Origin: Cytospora piceicola | Lineage: Eukaryota > Ascomycota > Sordariomycetes > Diaporthales > Cytosporaceae | Reading direction: 5' to 3' | NCBI GenBank assembly: GCA_023375675.1 | Contig: JALQBC010000027.1 | Coordinates: 531,930-595,929, forward strand | Length of the DNA stretch: 64,000 bases | Part shown: piece after piece, positions 21,562 through 33,099 of the stretch | Layout of the letters: the number at the start of each line of letters is the position of its first letter | How positions within the stretch are numbered: position 1 is the first letter of the stretch | Made by a program: the position numbers and the translations under genes | Notes under the pieces: generated by a model | What the model was told of the DNA's origin: nothing | Seen by the model: only the letters and a program-made list of their open reading frames with translations | The model's database searches: none

Positions 21562-21699
21562 ATGGCACCCCTCAGTAAGCTCGATATCAACAACATCTCA
21601 GTCGCACTCTCACTCTCACTCTCACCGTCAATGCACCATCACCATCAACATCAACACCATCTTATCCTCCGTCTCATCCATATTTTACCCCTGGCCTGA
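21562..21699 (+). other. Upstream ORF or alternative first exon in NT-C2 leader
   Basis: An ATG at 21562 in the presumed leader opens a 45-codon frame ending at 21697-21699. Twelve bases in, the frame contains a good donor (A then GTAAGC at 21575), so the segment may instead be a spliced 5' exon. It precedes the main start at 22048 and could reduce translation of it if present in the mRNA. Confidence 0.3.
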
Positions 21700-22047
21700 C
21701 TCGACCCGACCCGACACAAAACAACACAACACAATACAATACGACACGAATCAACCCCTGGATGACAAAGTGAAACCAAGTGAAGCAGGGGAAGGGTATA
21801 CAAGGTATACTGTACAAGGCTTATACGAGTTGCCTTGTAGCTGGCGCTCCTTCCCGCTCACTCGTTCACTCACCTACAGCCTCATCCCGAGTGACCTCAC
21901 TTTACCCAAATGGACTCCGGAATGGTTAATGCTCGGCAATCCCAATTCTGATCTACATACTACATTCACCATCGATTCATACCCTGGACTCGCTTCACCA
22001 TCTGGCCTTCTATTCCCTCATATCTTGGACACATTTCTGGAGAAACA

Positions 22048-23947
22048 ATGGCCTGGACTAACGTGAAGAAACTCCCCATAGTGAACAAGGCCAGAAGGGT
22101 AAGTTTGCCAGCCTCCTTCCCGCTCCCATACTAGTATTGAAGAAAGGTTACTGACGAGGACTCTACAGCCTAGGTTCGAAGTACACCTCAAGGTAAGTGA
22201 AATATGAGTGAAGGCTGCGGACAGGATGGGGGAACAGACAGTAGACACAATGCCATCGTCCTTTTGCCCAACGCCCACTGCGTGACGTACCCCCAAGCTA
22301 ACAGCCTTCCAGGTCTATGACCTAAATAACGTCCCACTGGTGCAAGGCGCCTCCTTCATAAAATGGCGCCTTCCTCACTCCATCCACGGCGAGCACCGCG
22401 GGCAAACCGCCAAGTGCCCCATTGCCAACCATAGGGTTGAATACAGCTACGCCAAGGTCGTCCCCGTGCGCATCACCATCGACAAGAACAACAACCTGAC
22501 GGAATGCCCTATCGAGTTCGAGGTTGTGCAGGAGTTCAGCACCCATGGCGGCGTCATGACCGCCAAGGATGAGAAGATCACACTGGGCAAGGTGGCGTTG
22601 AACCTGAGCGAGTACGTCGAGGAGAGCGAGGCCATCATACAGAGCACCGGCTTCCGAACCCGGAGCCGGATGCCTAGTACCAGTACTGCCGCCGCCACCG
22701 CCGCCGCTGTTGCTGCCACCGCCGCCGCCGGTGATAGGAATGCAACCACGCCAGGTCAGGGCCACTCCCGCAAGAGGAGCTCCCTGTCGACGCACGCGCC
22801 CATCAACGCCGGCGAGGCAGTAAGCCCGACCACCGTGCGCACTTTCTCCAACAACGAGGACAGCGACAGCATCAACCACAACAACAACAACACGCCCGCC
22901 CCCTCCATCAACGAGCCCGCCCTCCTGCCGCCACCGCACATCCCCGAGCAGCACGTCGAGGACGGCGTCGTGCGGCGGCACCTCATGCAGGACTCCAAGA
23001 TCAACTCGACCCTCAAGATCGGGATCCTGATGGTCCAGGTCGACGGCGAGCGCAACTACTCGGCCCCGGCGCTCAAGACGGCGCCCGTCTTCGGCGGCAT
23101 AGCGGGCATGATGGGCGAGGCCAGCGCGGCCGTGACCTCGATGCTGTCGGACCCGGCGGCCGCCGAGTTCGGCGTGCACCTCCTGCAGGACGACGGCCGC
23201 GACGGCGCCGGCCTCAACGCCCAGTTCTCGCTCGGCGCCGCCGGCGGCGGCATGTTCGGGGGCGTCAAGTCGCGCGACGTCTACGAGCTGCAGGACATGT
23301 ACCGCCGCGCCCTGGCCGCCTCCTGGGCCTGCCAGCCCGGGGAGCTGCCCGCCGACCAGTGCATCGAGGACATCTTCTCGGGCGGCGACGGGTTCGGGCC
23401 CGACGGCGTGTGCGGCGGCGGCGGCGGCGACGTCGCGCTCAGGGCCGCGGACGCGGCCGCGCCGCGTGGCCATCACAACCACCACCACTCGTCGCACCAC
23501 TCGCTGAGTCGGTATACCGGACGGGTGGGCTTGGGGCTGCGGAGGAGGGGGGACAGCGGGTCGAACCTCTCCGGGGGCGGCGGCGGGGACGACGACTTTC
23601 TCCGGCCGAGCGACAGGAGGGGCCTAGGCGCGAGGAGGCACATGAGGCACGGGAGCGGGGAGAGCGTGATGACGGTGAGGGGGAGGGGCGGCGGTGACCA
23701 GGGCGGCCACCGAGGTGTCGGTGGTGCTGGTGGTGGTGGCGGTGGTGGACATCGGAGGGATCTGAGCAAGGACAGCATGCGGCCGCCGAGCGCCGGGCTG
23801 AGGGGCCGCAGCGAGAGCTTGTCGAGCCTGGCTGCCACGATCGAGAGCGAGCGGGGGCGGAGCGGGTTCAAGAGCGCGAGGGAGGTGGACGAGTATGATG
23901 TGCGGGACGACATGGTGGCTTGGACATTGCCGGGAAGTGTCGCCTAA
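22048..23947 (+). CDS. NT-C2 (EEIG1/EHBP1-type N-terminal C2) domain protein
   Basis: Three exons, 22048-22098, 22169-22192 and 22313-23947, encode 569 residues; the middle exon is only 24 bp (PRFEVHLK). Residues 1-150 form the NT-C2 domain: FEVHLKVYDLNNVPLVQG, SFIKWRLPHS, VRITIDKNNNLTECPIEFEV and ITLGKVALNLSEYVE. After a disordered Ala- and Asn-rich linker comes LMQDSKINSTLKIGILMVQVDGE, a conserved block of fungal members, and a helical region (DVYELQDMYRRALAASWAC). The C-terminal 180 residues are Gly-, His- and Arg-rich and look disordered. NT-C2 domains are thought to bind membranes or partner proteins; the fungal proteins are poorly studied. The very GC-rich last exon keeps a 392-codon frame open on the other strand, which is not a gene. 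Confidence 0.82.
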
Positions 23948-24510
23948 CATGCATGTCAAAAGCAACGGGGGGTTGTTTGGCGCATTTATAAATACTTTAA
24001 TGGGCTGGTAATTTTCTTTTCTTTTGGGGCGCATTCATCATGTCATACGGCGCAAGGCTTCTTATTTGAGAGGAAAACATGATCGGTGTATCAAGCCTTG
24101 GGTTTCGTGAAGAAGCAAGAGACATATCTTGCCTTCCTCTTAACATTAGAGGTTGTGCTCACGTCCAGAGCCTTATAACGCTCGGCTAGTCCACGAAGTA
24201 CCCGCTATATCTTCATAGATCAATCTTGTACTGCCTGCTGGAAGGACAAGATCAACCTTGGCCATCGGGTGCTTCGTCTTCCTCGGTCGTCGTTAGTAGA
24301 CAACACCGTCTCAAACATGTCCATGCCTTTGCTCTACATGGGATGGTCGACTCGTGATTATGCCCATGTCGCCAGTGGCGACCCAGCAGAGTTGATATTG
24401 TTTTGCCTCATATACAATACTCCTCCCAGTGAGGTATCGAGCGTGTATTGGCGGTACGGCTCGCGTTTCTCCCATCAGCCCCCATTGTTGCCTGTGCCAT
24501 TCGGAGCCCC
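23948..24510. other. Convergent spacer between NT-C2 gene and NUP57-like gene
   Basis: 3' regions of two converging genes; no structured element was recognised. Confidence 0.45.
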
Positions 24511-25760
24511 TCATCTCGGGTGGTCCTTGTCCCACTCCTCGAAGTCTTCCTTGATCAGCTCGCACTCTTTCTTGAGATGTTGTAGTTGCTTCTCGTAGTC
24601 CTCGATAATCTGTGGTCACGCTTGTCAGCCTACGTCTCCTTAGCGCCTGGTACCATCGTAAGCGACTCACCTTCTTCACCCGAACCTCGACCTCCTCGCC
24701 CAGACCTTGTTCCTCGCCCAATCCCCTCTTCTGTATCTCAGCCTGCATGATCTGTGCCCTCTCCCGTAGCCAGATCAGTCGGCTCCACAGGTCCTCCAGC
24801 CTCGCGTTGACTGCGGGATCCTGCACGCTCTTCTCCATATTCTCCAGCTTTAGCCTCAGCTCGTCCTCATCTGCCGACAGGGCATACCCTCTATTCCGCA
24901 GTACCTGCACCTTCCTGGCGAGCACCAGCGTGCGCTTGCGAAGTGCATCGTGTTTCCGTCTCGCGTTGATCGTCCTCACGCTCCACTCCAGGTCATGCAT
25001 CGACAGGATTGTGTCCAGGCAGCCGTTGATCTCGTGCAGCTTCTGGTTGAACCGGCCAATCGCGGTGCGCTGCGCCTTAAGCCGCTCCGCGACAGCGGCG
25101 AACCCAGAGGCGAGCACGGGCATGGAGCCTGGAGCAGGCTTGTTCTGGAGGGCTTCCTCCCATTCCTTGTGGTTCTCGTTGGGGCCGGGGTGGTAGAAGG
25201 GTACGTTTGCCTCGTCAACCTTGTTGTAGAAGTAGTGCTTGAACACACAGTCTTGGGAATCGGGTTTCCACTTGTTGAGAACGAGCTGGATCTGGTCGGG
25301 AACGGATCGGCCATCTACAAAGCGCAATCGCTCCAAGTCAGCCCTCATGGGCGCCTCCAAAGTAGAACGTGGGATTGAAGGCATTGCAGGTAGTATGTTA
25401 AGGGTGTAACCAGGAGAGACAGTAAGTGTAAGTGAAAACTGAAGGTCACTTACAAGCTTGTGGTGGATTAGCAGACTGGAATAGAGAGCTGCCAACTGGG
25501 TTATTCTGCGGCTGTCCCAACAAAGACTGGCCTAGCTGGGGCGGTTGCTGCTGCTGCTGCTGCTGCTGTGGTTGTTGCTGCTGCTGCTGGCTGTTTGCAT
25601 TGTTCTGACCGAAGATACTGCCGAATGACGGCGCGGGCTGTTGTTGTTGCTGCTGCGGTTGTTGTGTGGCGGCTGTTTGTCCAAACGGATTTGCGGCGGT
25701 TGTCGTATTTCCACCACCGAAAAGCGATGTGCCGCCAGAAGGCTGCCCGAAGATCGACAT
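24511..25760 (-). CDS. NUP57: Nucleoporin Nup54/Nup57-like, FG and polyQ N-terminus
   Basis: Three exons, 25760-25454, 25314-24671 and 24609-24511, give 349 residues. The N-terminal 100 residues are an FG/GLFG-type region (MSIFGQ, SLFGGG, NPFGQ, SIFGQN, SLLGQ) with two long Gln runs. The folded part starts SVPDQIQLVLNKWKPDSQDC and continues with VFKHYFYNKVDEANVPFYHPGP. The coiled-coil alpha-helical domain follows (LHEINGCLDTILSMHDLE, VLARKVQVLRNRGYALSADEDEL). Nup57 forms the central channel triplex with Nsp1 and Nup49. Intron 1 (139 bp) was placed at acceptor TTTGTAG because it keeps phase and has a CTGAC branch site 20-25 bases upstream; other AGs nearby are out of phase. The final exon of 32 codons adds a last helix. 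Confidence 0.87.
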
Positions 25761-26457
25761 TTCAGTGCGACTGGAAGAGTATCCTATCGGTATCAAGTAG
25801 TAGTAGTCGTGGGAGATGGAGGATCGCGTTCGGAATATTGCTGTTCAGAGCTGGCGAGCTGTGGAAAAACAAAAGGGTATCAAAACATGCCGCTGCACCA
25901 AGCGTGTCCCCAAAGCGAATGGAGACAATGTCGCGTAACCCGGTTGTCCACGGTCAGATTTCTCGAAACGCGTGGTGTTATGATTCGGATGTGCTCAGGG
26001 TGAGGATGGTCAGGCTGTCAAGGTGCTGATGTTGTCGCTACTTTTCGAAAGCTGAACGAACTTGACATCGAAGTTGCAGCTCGAAAAAGTCCAAGCTCGG
26101 ACCTGCCAATTTGCCTGCCGGAGTGTGTTGTCCCCAGATGCCCCCCTGGGGATTTAGTACCCCTACAGGGTTTCCTTCACTGTTCTCGCTCGGATCCACA
26201 ATACACTGTCTGGCTCACTGCTCTTTATCTCATCGCAACAGACCAGCCAAGCAGAAGTCATCTGCAACCTGAGACAACGTTGGGGTTGATACGTGCTTCA
26301 CAACAACGAACCACGGGGCAGCCAATCAGGCCGACAGCATAACACTTCACCTATTATTGTGTAAGCCGGCAACTACTCATCGTCACCGACGAGCTCCTCC
26401 GCCTCCGCTAGCATCCAACACAACCACGGCCTTGACCCGAGCCCATTAATCGCCAAA
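25761..26457. promoter_or_regulatory. Divergent promoter region of NUP57 and NDUFA8-like gene
   Basis: A 697-bp spacer between two outward-read genes; it must contain both promoters. No gene and no distinct factor site was recognised. Confidence 0.45.
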
Positions 26458-27337
26458 ATGGCGTCGCGGAGACCTCAGTGAGTCAAGTCAATCGCGGTCC
26501 CCTCCAGACCTGACTACGCCAAACGTCCAATTGCGGGGGCTAACCTAGGACCCCATCAGGTTCAACAACCAGCATCTCCTCGACACCACTCCTCTCCCCG
26601 ACTCCATCCCCAAGGTCAAGGAGCTCGGTGCCAGCTCTGCGCCCCTGCTGTCGGCGTCCTTCTTCGTCGGTGCCCGGTGCAAGGACTACAATGATGACTT
26701 TATGAAGTGCAAGACCGAGAACCCCGGCAAGGGCGAGTTCGAGTGTCTAAAAGAGGGACGGAAGGTGACGAGATGTGCGAGGAGTGTGTATGTGCCACAT
26801 GCCTTTGTGATTTATCAATTGACCGCCCAACCTCGACTGCACCTGGGGAATATCCATCTCTGGAGCCGTGGCGAGGAAGTAAAGCCCGGCAGAAGTGAAG
26901 AGACGGGTCCCCGGGTCTACATTTGGCAAACAACCGAAACCAAGGGCTTACTGTCGTTTTACTGATGATTTTGCTACCTTGTAGTATTGAGGACGTCAAC
27001 AAGCATTGCTTGGAGTCTTTCCGCGCCCACTGGCAATGCCTGGAAAACAACAACCAACAACTATGGCAGTGCCGCCCCGATGAGTGGCGCCTGAACAAAT
27101 GCGTCTTCCACAACCTGGTTTGTCCCCCTCGACTCCATCCACTCCTCCATACCCGCTTTTGATGTGTGCCTTTCCCCGGTAGATGGCTTACCAGCAGGGC
27201 AACTACAGAAACTGGAGAAGACGATCCCAGACGCTGCCGGCACGGTGCCCGTACACCTGCGGTCGCAACAGATCTACGCGCATGCACCCATCCCGTACCA
27301 GCCTCATGCTAAGTACGAGGATGCAAAGTCAGCATAG
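26458..27337 (+). CDS. NADH:ubiquinone oxidoreductase subunit NDUFA8/20.8 kDa type
   Basis: Four exons, 26458-26477, 26560-26787, 26985-27117 and 27209-27337, encode 169 residues. The protein carries four CX9C motifs, the hallmark of the double-CHCH NDUFA8 subunit. They are CKDYNDDFMKC, CLKEGRKVTRC, CLESFRAHWQC and CRPDEWRLNKC. The C-terminal KLEKTIPDAAGTVPVHLRSQ is also family-typical. It is an accessory subunit of mitochondrial complex I on the intermembrane-space side, imported by the Mia40 disulfide relay. The first exon is just 20 bp. The last acceptor was set at 27208 rather than the nearer GTAG at 27182, because only the former restores the conserved LEKTIP stretch. Confidence 0.92.
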
Positions 27338-30300
27338 AGGGGGTGTAAGTTTAAGCTGCACCCGGGCCGTCCTATAGCTGCGTGGTCACCAGGCATCACC
27401 AAGGCGGCGGCTGTGCTAGGTTCGCCATCAGATGGGATACTGTGGGAAGTCTACAGGGGCTTGTGTAGTTACTTCCGTGAGGCACGAATTCAATAACCCA
27501 ATAACCTAAATTTGCGGACGAGGACGTCCTCGGCGATGATGTACTGCTCACAAGATCGTGTCTGAAGCCAAGGTGTGGACGCATGTGTGCCTCTTCACAG
27601 AGATCAAGAGCAACATACGGTAATAGCAAAAGCAAAGTAGAAGAAAGCAGAAAACGCAAAAGACAAGAAAACCAGGAAGGAGTTGGGTGTGCACCTACTT
27701 GATCATTTCTCTTAGAAATACAAACGAACAAAAAGCAAAAGAAACATACAACACCGGGTATTCGCTGGTCGTCACCGACCCAACTACTAATCCAGCCCTC
27801 AGCGGCTTGTCTATGGGAGAGCGGACGGGATCCCGAATTTTCCGCTGGGTATGGTCGTATGTGCTAGTACTTGTTCTAAGAGTGTTTATATACTAGTAGC
27901 AAATGTCTACTCCGGTATGGTCGGCACTATGCTTGGGGGATTGTTGCTTAGGGCTGTACGAGTCCGTACAGAATACAATGGGGTACCGGCATGTGGTACT
28001 GTATTCAATTATCGTGCATGGCACATTCTCAGATGCTGTTTATACAAAAGCATGGATATTCGTGGACCAGACGACCAAGGGATCTGAACTTCGAAGGACT
28101 GGCATGGCGCCTGGGGTGCAAGTCGCATCAGAAGTATGTTTGGCCGAACGGTCTATGACCACTCGTGTTTCCTTGACCCGAGAAAGACCCGGAGGAGATT
28201 TTGATCTCGCATTGGCATTGCTACTAATCCAACTGCTAGTCTACATAGCAACCCTCTTCCATCCCTGTAGTCACAAAGGGGAAGCGTAGGTCGCGAGGCG
28301 CTTATAGAAAGGGCGAAAAGCAGCAGGAGCTTCGTCTTAACTCGTCTCCGCTATGCTGTCTGACAGTCTGGGAGGCGTCCACAATGGGGTGGCCGCCACT
28401 ACTTTACATCAAACGCTGTGTCGGACCGTCATTATGTCGACATGGTAGGCAAAGGAAGAAAGCCATCAGCCTCAAAGCTCGGTCCAGCCTGGAGTCCTTT
28501 GCAGTCTTGGTTCCAGAAAGAATTCGCCTACAAGGACGGGACGAAGTACCTAAAACAGCTCTGGGTCCAGACTCTGGCCCGTACGACAGCCACTTTGCTG
28601 TTCCCCGAAGCAGAGAAAAGGACAGAGTTAAAAAGGACAGGAAGGCAAGATCTCGTATTACCCGACAGATGTGCACATTATCAGGATCCTCCAGATGTCC
28701 TACCTGAACACGATCCGAAACACGAGCCGGCTATACTTGCAACATGTCGCCCCACATCTATAAGGACGACACCAGCATCGTGTAACTCTTCCTGTCTCCC
28801 CCCCTCCTTTCCGCAACGCGTGGGGAAAACCAACGGAAGAGTGCAGAGAACCCCGGCCGGTTGTTCGGCAGGATGCCGTCTGCCATCGCAGAGGGCTGAG
28901 GCCACGCCACATGCGAATCTTCGGCTTGAAGTGAGACTTCTCGGCCGCTGGGGAAAACATCGGCGTCTCTGTCGAAGGGCAGGCCGGCGCGTGCTGCGCC
29001 AGGCAGGCAGGCAGGCAGTTCTCGCCTCCCGTGTGGCGGGGACCAACGCCAGCCATCTAATCTATCCGCGACTGGCGGGACATTTGGCCGTCCCACTGGG
29101 CGCCAACTGGCCTGGCCTGGTGGGTTTCGGTATTGGCTCTGGCGGGTCGATAAATCTCAAGTCGCCTACCACAGTAGGTGCCGACACGTACCGAGCGCAG
29201 CAAATCCGGCCCCAGAAGAGAAGCCCCCAGAGTCGCGACGAATGCAAGCAGCCGACAATAATTACAAAAACCCGGGGTGAAACTATACGAACAAATGCAC
29301 GTGGTCGACCAACATATCTGAGAAGGCGCAAGAGTCTCCTGCTTGACAGTCCACTTTGACTATCAAGAGTATATATCCAGGGGAGGGGGAGTGTTACAGC
29401 GAATCGGAGACGTGGTAACGAAAAGGGGACACTTACATGATGATTTGTAGGAAGTCCAGATTCGTACAATAATCTCCACGAGTGGAGGCGGGGTAACCAC
29501 TCCCAAGTATAGCTCCTGTGTCACACTGTTGTGCTTAGAAAGTGACATGGCTGGGGCGGTGACACTATGTCGCCTACCCCGTCGTGATCCATCGCATCGA
29601 GTTCTGTGTATGGTAGGGGTTCTCACTTGCCGTCGTTGGTTGCTTCCAATGTGGAGCGTGAGGAGCATACAAGACCTAATAGCTCACAGCAGCATCATAG
29701 TCTGAGATATATATCACTGTCGAGCCCCGCAGGATCCAAGACACCCAGGAAGTGTACAACCAGTGGTCCAGTAACGGGGGTTTCGAAGCATGAACGGGGT
29801 GCGATTCGCCACTCTTCTGTTGTGCAGAGGCATCCCGTCCCCATGGAGAGACGCAAGACAGTTCCAGATGCAGCATCTCTTTGTCTTGCACCTGAGCCTC
29901 TCAGTACAAACCGATGGTTCTTCCGCAGCGAAATAGATAGTTTGCCCCGGATAAGAAGCACATCATCTGCGCACAGTAGTGCGACGGATTCAGTCTCAAC
30001 TCTTTTCGCCATCTGAGAAGAGTGAAGTGGTGTACGCCACGTGAGGGATGGGCCAGCCATGCTCGTGACCTTGCCGTAAGCTGACGATCAAGACGATCAC
30101 GTGGATTTCCTACCACACACTCCAGCCGATAGTGATGCTCAGTATCGACGCACAACGAATTAACATCAGAGTGTCGGACTTGGCAGTATAGCATGAGATA
30201 GTCATGTGAGACCGTGGAGGCAGCACAGTGAGGAGCCTGGTCGGCCAGGATTATCACTGCTGATCGAGCGAAGGCATTGAGTCGGTCCGTGGCAGCTAGG

Positions 30301-31540
30301 CGCGAGCCTGTGTCTGAAAACAAAATCCATATAAGGTGAATCTTCGACGGACATCTGTTGCACAGCATGTTCTTTCCCGGTATCCCAGCTGGCCTGGCTG
30401 AGCCCCTGTCGGCAACCAAAACACTGGCGCGGACCGCGGCTTTGTCCAATGAGCAAGCCGAGGTTGCTGCTGCTGCTGTTGTCATTGCTCCTGTTGAAGA
30501 GAATCCGTCCTCCCTGGCAGTTCCTTTTTTGATGAAGAGGAGGATAGGAGAAGACGAGGCTGGCCCTGGTAGTTTCATCGCTGAGGGTTCCAAAGGGCCT
30601 CGATTCATGGTCCATGTCCGAGTGTCTTCAAGGATGCTGTGCCGTGCCGCCCGTGTGCAGTTGCGTTGTGAAGAAGGAAGGTCGCTGTGACTCGGCCCAG
30701 CTTCATCGACCGTCCATCGATCGGAGGATAGAGTTGTCCTGTGGAGCGTGTGGCCTTGAAGATGGGCGCTCCAGGCTGAAGTGGCCGCCGAAAGAGTACT
30801 CCGCGTGTCAACTGCCAAGGGAAATTTCCTCTGCTGCACTGCAGATTTCGAGGGATATCTGGCATGGTTAATAGAAGCCTGATGTAACCATAAAAAAAGT
30901 TACATGGCACGGATGTACAATGTCTCGTATAACTGTGTTGTCAATACGTCAGATGCTGCCCTGCCAACTCCTGATGCCGACGACAACTAATGATAGTAAT
31001 CAACCTCCCTTTTGAGGAAGCATGGCCTTGATGACCGCATCGTAGGCACCATTTGCAGTTCTATCGATTTCTGAAGCAGTGGTCCGTTAAGCGTTCTGTG
31101 GCCCGCCACAGCGATGTTGTGCGGGCTTCCTGATCCGCTTTTCTGTGTCTCTTGTGCGCCGTGGCGTTTGCAAAGGATGTATTGGCAACTTGCATGGGGT
31201 CATGAGTGCCATACTCCAAGGTGAAACGGAATGGAGTCGTGGTGATGGTAATGGTGAAGGTGAAGGTGACATTGTTGGTGCGTACCCGGTGAGCCTCAAT
31301 GGGGGGATCGCAAAGGTTCGTTGTGACCAGTGTTGTGATAGGCAATGATATTTACAAACACAGATACATGAAGAATGCAGGCAAGGCAAGAAGTCACATT
31401 CCATCTTTTGGGTTATCCCAATAATCATATTGCACTTGCGTGTGTGTTTCCGCATTAGTCGGCACGGGACGGCACGTTTTGCGCTGCGACTTCTATACAG
31501 CGGTGACTTGTATACTAGCAGACTAGCTGTTTAGCTGTTA
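27338..31540. other. Gene-poor region, first part
   Basis: No gene is recognised over about 4.2 kb. Long open frames exist (28418-29359 plus, 29901-30839 minus) but have no conserved block, no low-complexity-free core and no neighbouring splice sites that extend them; they are treated as chance or unknown. A short (GCAG)n-type run (GGCAGGCAGGCAGGCAG) lies near 29002-29019. A lineage-specific gene or non-coding RNA cannot be excluded. Confidence 0.4.
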
Positions 31541-31587
31541 AGCTGTTGTCCAGGCCAGCGAGCGTGCCAAAGGATCAGTTGGTGACT

Positions 31588-31669
31588 CGGTGATGATGTG
31601 ATGATGTGATGATGTTTGTGATGAACCGGGCTGCCGGGGAGAGTCGAAAGTCGAAAGTCGAAAGTCGAC
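31588..31669. repeat. Two short tandem repeats (9-bp and 7-bp units)
   Basis: Around 31588-31615 the unit GATGATGTG recurs about three times. At 31642-31669 the unit AGTCGAA is repeated four times, the last ending in C. Both lie in the gene-poor region. Confidence 0.7.
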
Positions 31670-33099
31670 ACAGGGCGTAATCCGTAGTGCGTGGACGGGA
31701 GACGAGAAGCCCATGTAAATAAATTAGTTTCGTTTCAGGATCGACGCTTGGTGGAGAAGGAGGACAATTGGCTTTGAGATCCTGGGATGTGGTTGGCGGT
31801 TACACCCCTGCACGCTGCCCTGGCAGTTCGCCACCTCCGATGCACGATTCGAAGAGACTGGGGGAAAAAGAGGAGCCCCACACCGTTGTTGGGCTCTCGG
31901 CGAAGGGGAGCAATCGGCCGCTAGTCTAGGTTGAGCAAGGGAACAGAGCTGCGTTATTATTGCAGGATGGGGGTGTAAGTATATCGTACTTCACATCACA
32001 ACGGCATCTCCTTTTCCCTACTATGTACCTGGATAACAACAAACAGACCATCGTCAGAGCCCCAGTGGAAGCACGAAATACAGGATGACATCATGGGAGA
32101 CATTAGATGAGCGTGCCGAATTCCGAACAGCCAGAAACCCTTCCATCACGGAGATATGGGACATACCGTTGTATTATCTCGGTCCCTATTTGATCTTCCC
32201 GGATCTGCCTGGCCAAAAAAGGACGTTGCAGTGTTGGGGCCCAAGAGGTGGACAGCCAGTGATATGATAAACTCACTCCCCGTGGCCAGTTAGCTGCCGT
32301 CTGCAGCCGCTTGCGTGCAACGTCAAATTGCTCAAGGGGAGGCTAATAAACTGCCGCCAAGTAGGGGGCAGAAAACTACATGGTACATACCTAGACGAAC
32401 TTACAAGCCTTTTTCCGAAGGAGGTCCAACTACCCACAGGATGAATGATAGACAACCGAAGAAGACTTCTTGACCAGGAACCATACAGCCGGATCGAAGA
32501 GAGGCGGTGATCGCTCGTACCGATGCTGACAGCTTTAGCAAATCCCTGTTTGGGAATTAAGGATGCTGTCAAGCTTCGCGTCCTCCTTCAGGGCCTCTGA
32601 TCGCCTTGAGGGTCGTTTGTAGGGCCCCGACTTGGGTTGGGGCGACTTGAGTGGTTCCCAGGCCCTGCTGAGCCGCAGCCAACGACTCCGGAAGTCCCTG
32701 AACAATTTGCACATACCAGGTTGTAGTGTAATGATGCATTCAGGCACTCTGGTTTACTAGGTACCTAGGTATATACACCACTACAGCAGGAAGGAGTACG
32801 GGGGAGTACGTACCTAGGGGGAAGGTAGGAACCTTGGAAGGTACAGCACAGTTACAGTACAGTACGTACATGGGGGGTCGACCCACTCATCAGCAGCCCC
32901 GATGGTCCAGATGCCCTCCAAAAGTCTGATGTTTCGCAGTTGGCAGTTGGATGGATGTCCTGGCAGCCGGCAGCCTGGCCAGCGTCGCTCTTTCCCCAAA
33001 CCTTATTATTATCCTGCAGTGCATACCCGATCGTACAATACAAGACAAATTTCTCTCCCTTCTTTCCCTCCCTACGCACTTCAAACGTAGCATCATCGG
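31670..33099. other. Gene-poor region, second part
   Basis: No gene is recognised. About 32757-32870 is rich in GTAC and CCTAGG palindromes (for example GTACCTAGGTA at 32760-32770). Downstream the base composition shifts to C/T-rich. Confidence 0.4.

Larger units (their letters stand above)
20550..22047. promoter_or_regulatory. Divergent spacer: POP1 and NT-C2 gene promoters
   Basis: About 1.5 kb between divergently read genes. It contains a TATA-like TTATAAA at 21468-21474. Downstream of that is a leader with GA-rich and CACTCT-repeat stretches leading to the NT-C2 ATG at 22048. No other gene was recognised. Confidence 0.5.

Noticed and set aside
22322..23500. 392-codon minus-strand frame opposite the NT-C2 gene
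   Set aside because: Same cause; low-complexity Gly/Ala/Val/Asp-rich translation with no motif, while the plus-strand frame encodes a conserved domain.
28418..29359. 313-codon plus-strand frame in the gene-poor region
   Set aside because: No conserved block, Arg-rich composition typical of chance frames in G/C-rich sequence, and no supporting splice sites or promoter features.
29901..30839. 312-codon minus-strand frame in the gene-poor region
   Set aside because: No recognisable motif or domain; composition looks non-coding. Left as unknown rather than annotated.
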